This document shows positions 5,555-6,325 of a stretch of 6,325 bases of DNA, one piece after another. The stretch spans positions 1-6,325 of the forward strand of contig URVO01000079.1 of the NCBI GenBank assembly GCA_900551335.1, given 5' to 3'. The stretch is from an uncultured Phascolarctobacterium sp. (GTDB lineage Bacteria; Bacillota; Negativicutes; Acidaminococcales; Acidaminococcaceae). The notes under the pieces were generated by a model, which had not been told where the DNA came from, ran no database searches, and worked only from the letters and a program-made list of their open reading frames with translations. The stretch's first letter is position 1, and each line of letters opens with the position of its first letter. A program made the translations under genes and the position numbers.

Positions 5555-6325
5555 TTATTTTTTCAGTCCGTTAATAATACGTTCCATAGCTTCAATGGTA
5601 TTTTCGTGGCTGCCGAAAGCAGTCAGACGGAAAAATCCTTCGCCCATTTTGCCGAAGCCAGCGCCCGGAGTGCCTACAACCTGCAGTTTTTCCAGCAGGA
5701 AGTCGAAGAACTCCCAAGAGCTCATGCCGTTCGGGCATTGCAGCCAGATGTACGGAGAATGTACGCCGCCAAAATATTTAATGCCAACCTTATCAAAGCC
5801 AGCCATCATGATACGAGCGTTCTCCTGATAATAAGCAATGCTTTCGCGGCATTGCTTAATGCCTTCTTCGCTGAACACAGCCTCAGCACCACGTTGGATA
5901 ATGTACGGAACACCGTTGAACTTCGTGGTCTGACGACGCAGCCACATTTTGTTCAGCTCCATCTCCTTGCCGCCTTCGGTTTTACGAACCAGTGCGTGCG
6001 GAACAACGGTATAGCCGCAGCGGGTACCGGTAAAGCCAGCAGTTTTAGACAGAGAGCACAGCTCGATAGCGCATTTCTTAGCATCCTCGATAACGAAAAT
6101 GCTGCGCGGAATTGCCGGGTCAGTTACATATGCTTCATAAGCAGCGTCATACAGAATAACTGCATCATTTTTCAGTGCATAAGCAACCCATTCCTCCAGC
6201 TGCTCTTTAGTATAAGCAGAGCCGGTCGGGTTGTTCGGAGAGCACAGATAAATTACGTCAGCCTTCACATTTTCGTCCGGCATCGGCAGGAAGTGGTTCT
6301 CCGCCGTGGCGGGCAGGTAGAGTAT
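5555..6325 (-). CDS. dapL: LL-diaminopimelate aminotransferase, C-terminal part
   Basis: The C-terminal 256 residues of a PLP enzyme normally about 410 long; the N-terminal third lies beyond the right edge. It converts tetrahydrodipicolinate and glutamate directly to LL-diaminopimelate, bypassing the succinylase/acetylase steps, to feed lysine and peptidoglycan synthesis. Visible class I aminotransferase motifs are [10 protein letters not shown] (Asn contacting PLP), [10 protein letters not shown] (Asp and Tyr), [19 protein letters not shown] (Schiff-base Lys, residue 94 of the visible part), [21 protein letters not shown] (Arg binding the substrate carboxylate), and [11 protein letters not shown] at the end. 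The reading frame stays open to the window edge upstream of the Met at 6283 ([14 protein letters not shown]), so that Met is internal. [15 protein letters not shown] and [12 protein letters not shown] favour DapL over other aminotransferases. The gene ends in its own terminator. Confidence 0.95.
   Translation of the reverse strand: MLYLPATAENHFLPMPDENVKADVIYLCSPNNPTGSAYTKEQLEEWVAYALKNDAVILYDAAYEAYVTDPAIPRSIFVIEDAKKCAIELCSLSKTAGFTGTRCGYTVVPHALVRKTEGGKEMELNKMWLRRQTTKFNGVPYIIQRGAEAVFSEEGIKQCRESIAYYQENARIMMAGFDKVGIKYFGGVHSPYIWLQCPNGMSSWEFFDFLLEKLQVVGTPGAGFGKMGEGFFRLTAFGSHENTIEAMERIINGLKK

Noticed and set aside
6281..6283. Met at 6283 as the dapL start
   Set aside because: The frame stays open upstream to the window edge and the residues there match the DapL interior, so the gene is cut by the window and not short.
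1..6325. CRISPR array, insertion sequence, phage or defence genes
   Set aside because: No spaced direct repeats, terminal inverted repeats, transposase or integrase motifs were seen. All space is filled by housekeeping genes and short regulatory gaps.

Overview
This 6.3 kb window looks like ordinary housekeeping chromosome of a low-to-mid GC Firmicute. My best guess is the class Negativicutes. This rests on the gene order polA-mutM-coaE-lytic transglycosylase, the Firmicutes-type Shine-Dalgarno sites, and a dapL-type (LL-diaminopimelate aminotransferase) route to lysine and peptidoglycan precursors. It is an inference from recalled family knowledge, not a search result, and I cannot name a genus. 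All recognised genes lie on the minus strand, so transcription reads from high to low coordinates.

Layout in the direction of transcription: (1) the C-terminal 256 codons of dapL enter from the right edge and end at a strong intrinsic terminator (5507-5542). (2) A small secreted protein of DUF3887-like appearance (139 aa) follows, with its own promoter, a strong Shine-Dalgarno site and an intrinsic terminator (4949-4976). (3) An extended -10 promoter (4906-4914) precedes a tightly packed four-gene run: polA, mutM, coaE and a membrane-anchored lytic transglycosylase. Gaps in this run are 38 nt and 12 nt, followed by an overlap of about 23 nt, which suggests one co-transcribed and partly translationally coupled operon. 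(4) A long hairpin abuts the transglycosylase stop codon but has no U-tract. (5) A promoter with both consensus hexamers (TTGACA, 17 bp, TATAAT) and upstream A-tracts drives a tRNA-Leu gene, of which only the first 24 nt are inside the window.

How the genes relate: MutM removes oxidised purines, and Pol I, with an intact 5' nuclease and polymerase but a degenerate 3'-5' exonuclease, fills the resulting gaps. CoaE makes the last step of coenzyme A. DapL and the lytic transglycosylase both touch peptidoglycan, through precursor supply and wall cleavage. I found no mobile element, CRISPR array, defence island or clearly new system. The most useful second looks are the tRNA-Leu promoter region with its odd hairpin, the coaE/transglycosylase overlap with a possible GTG start, the lost proofreading residues of PolA, and the uncharacterised exported protein. 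No gene-free stretch exceeds 300 bases.
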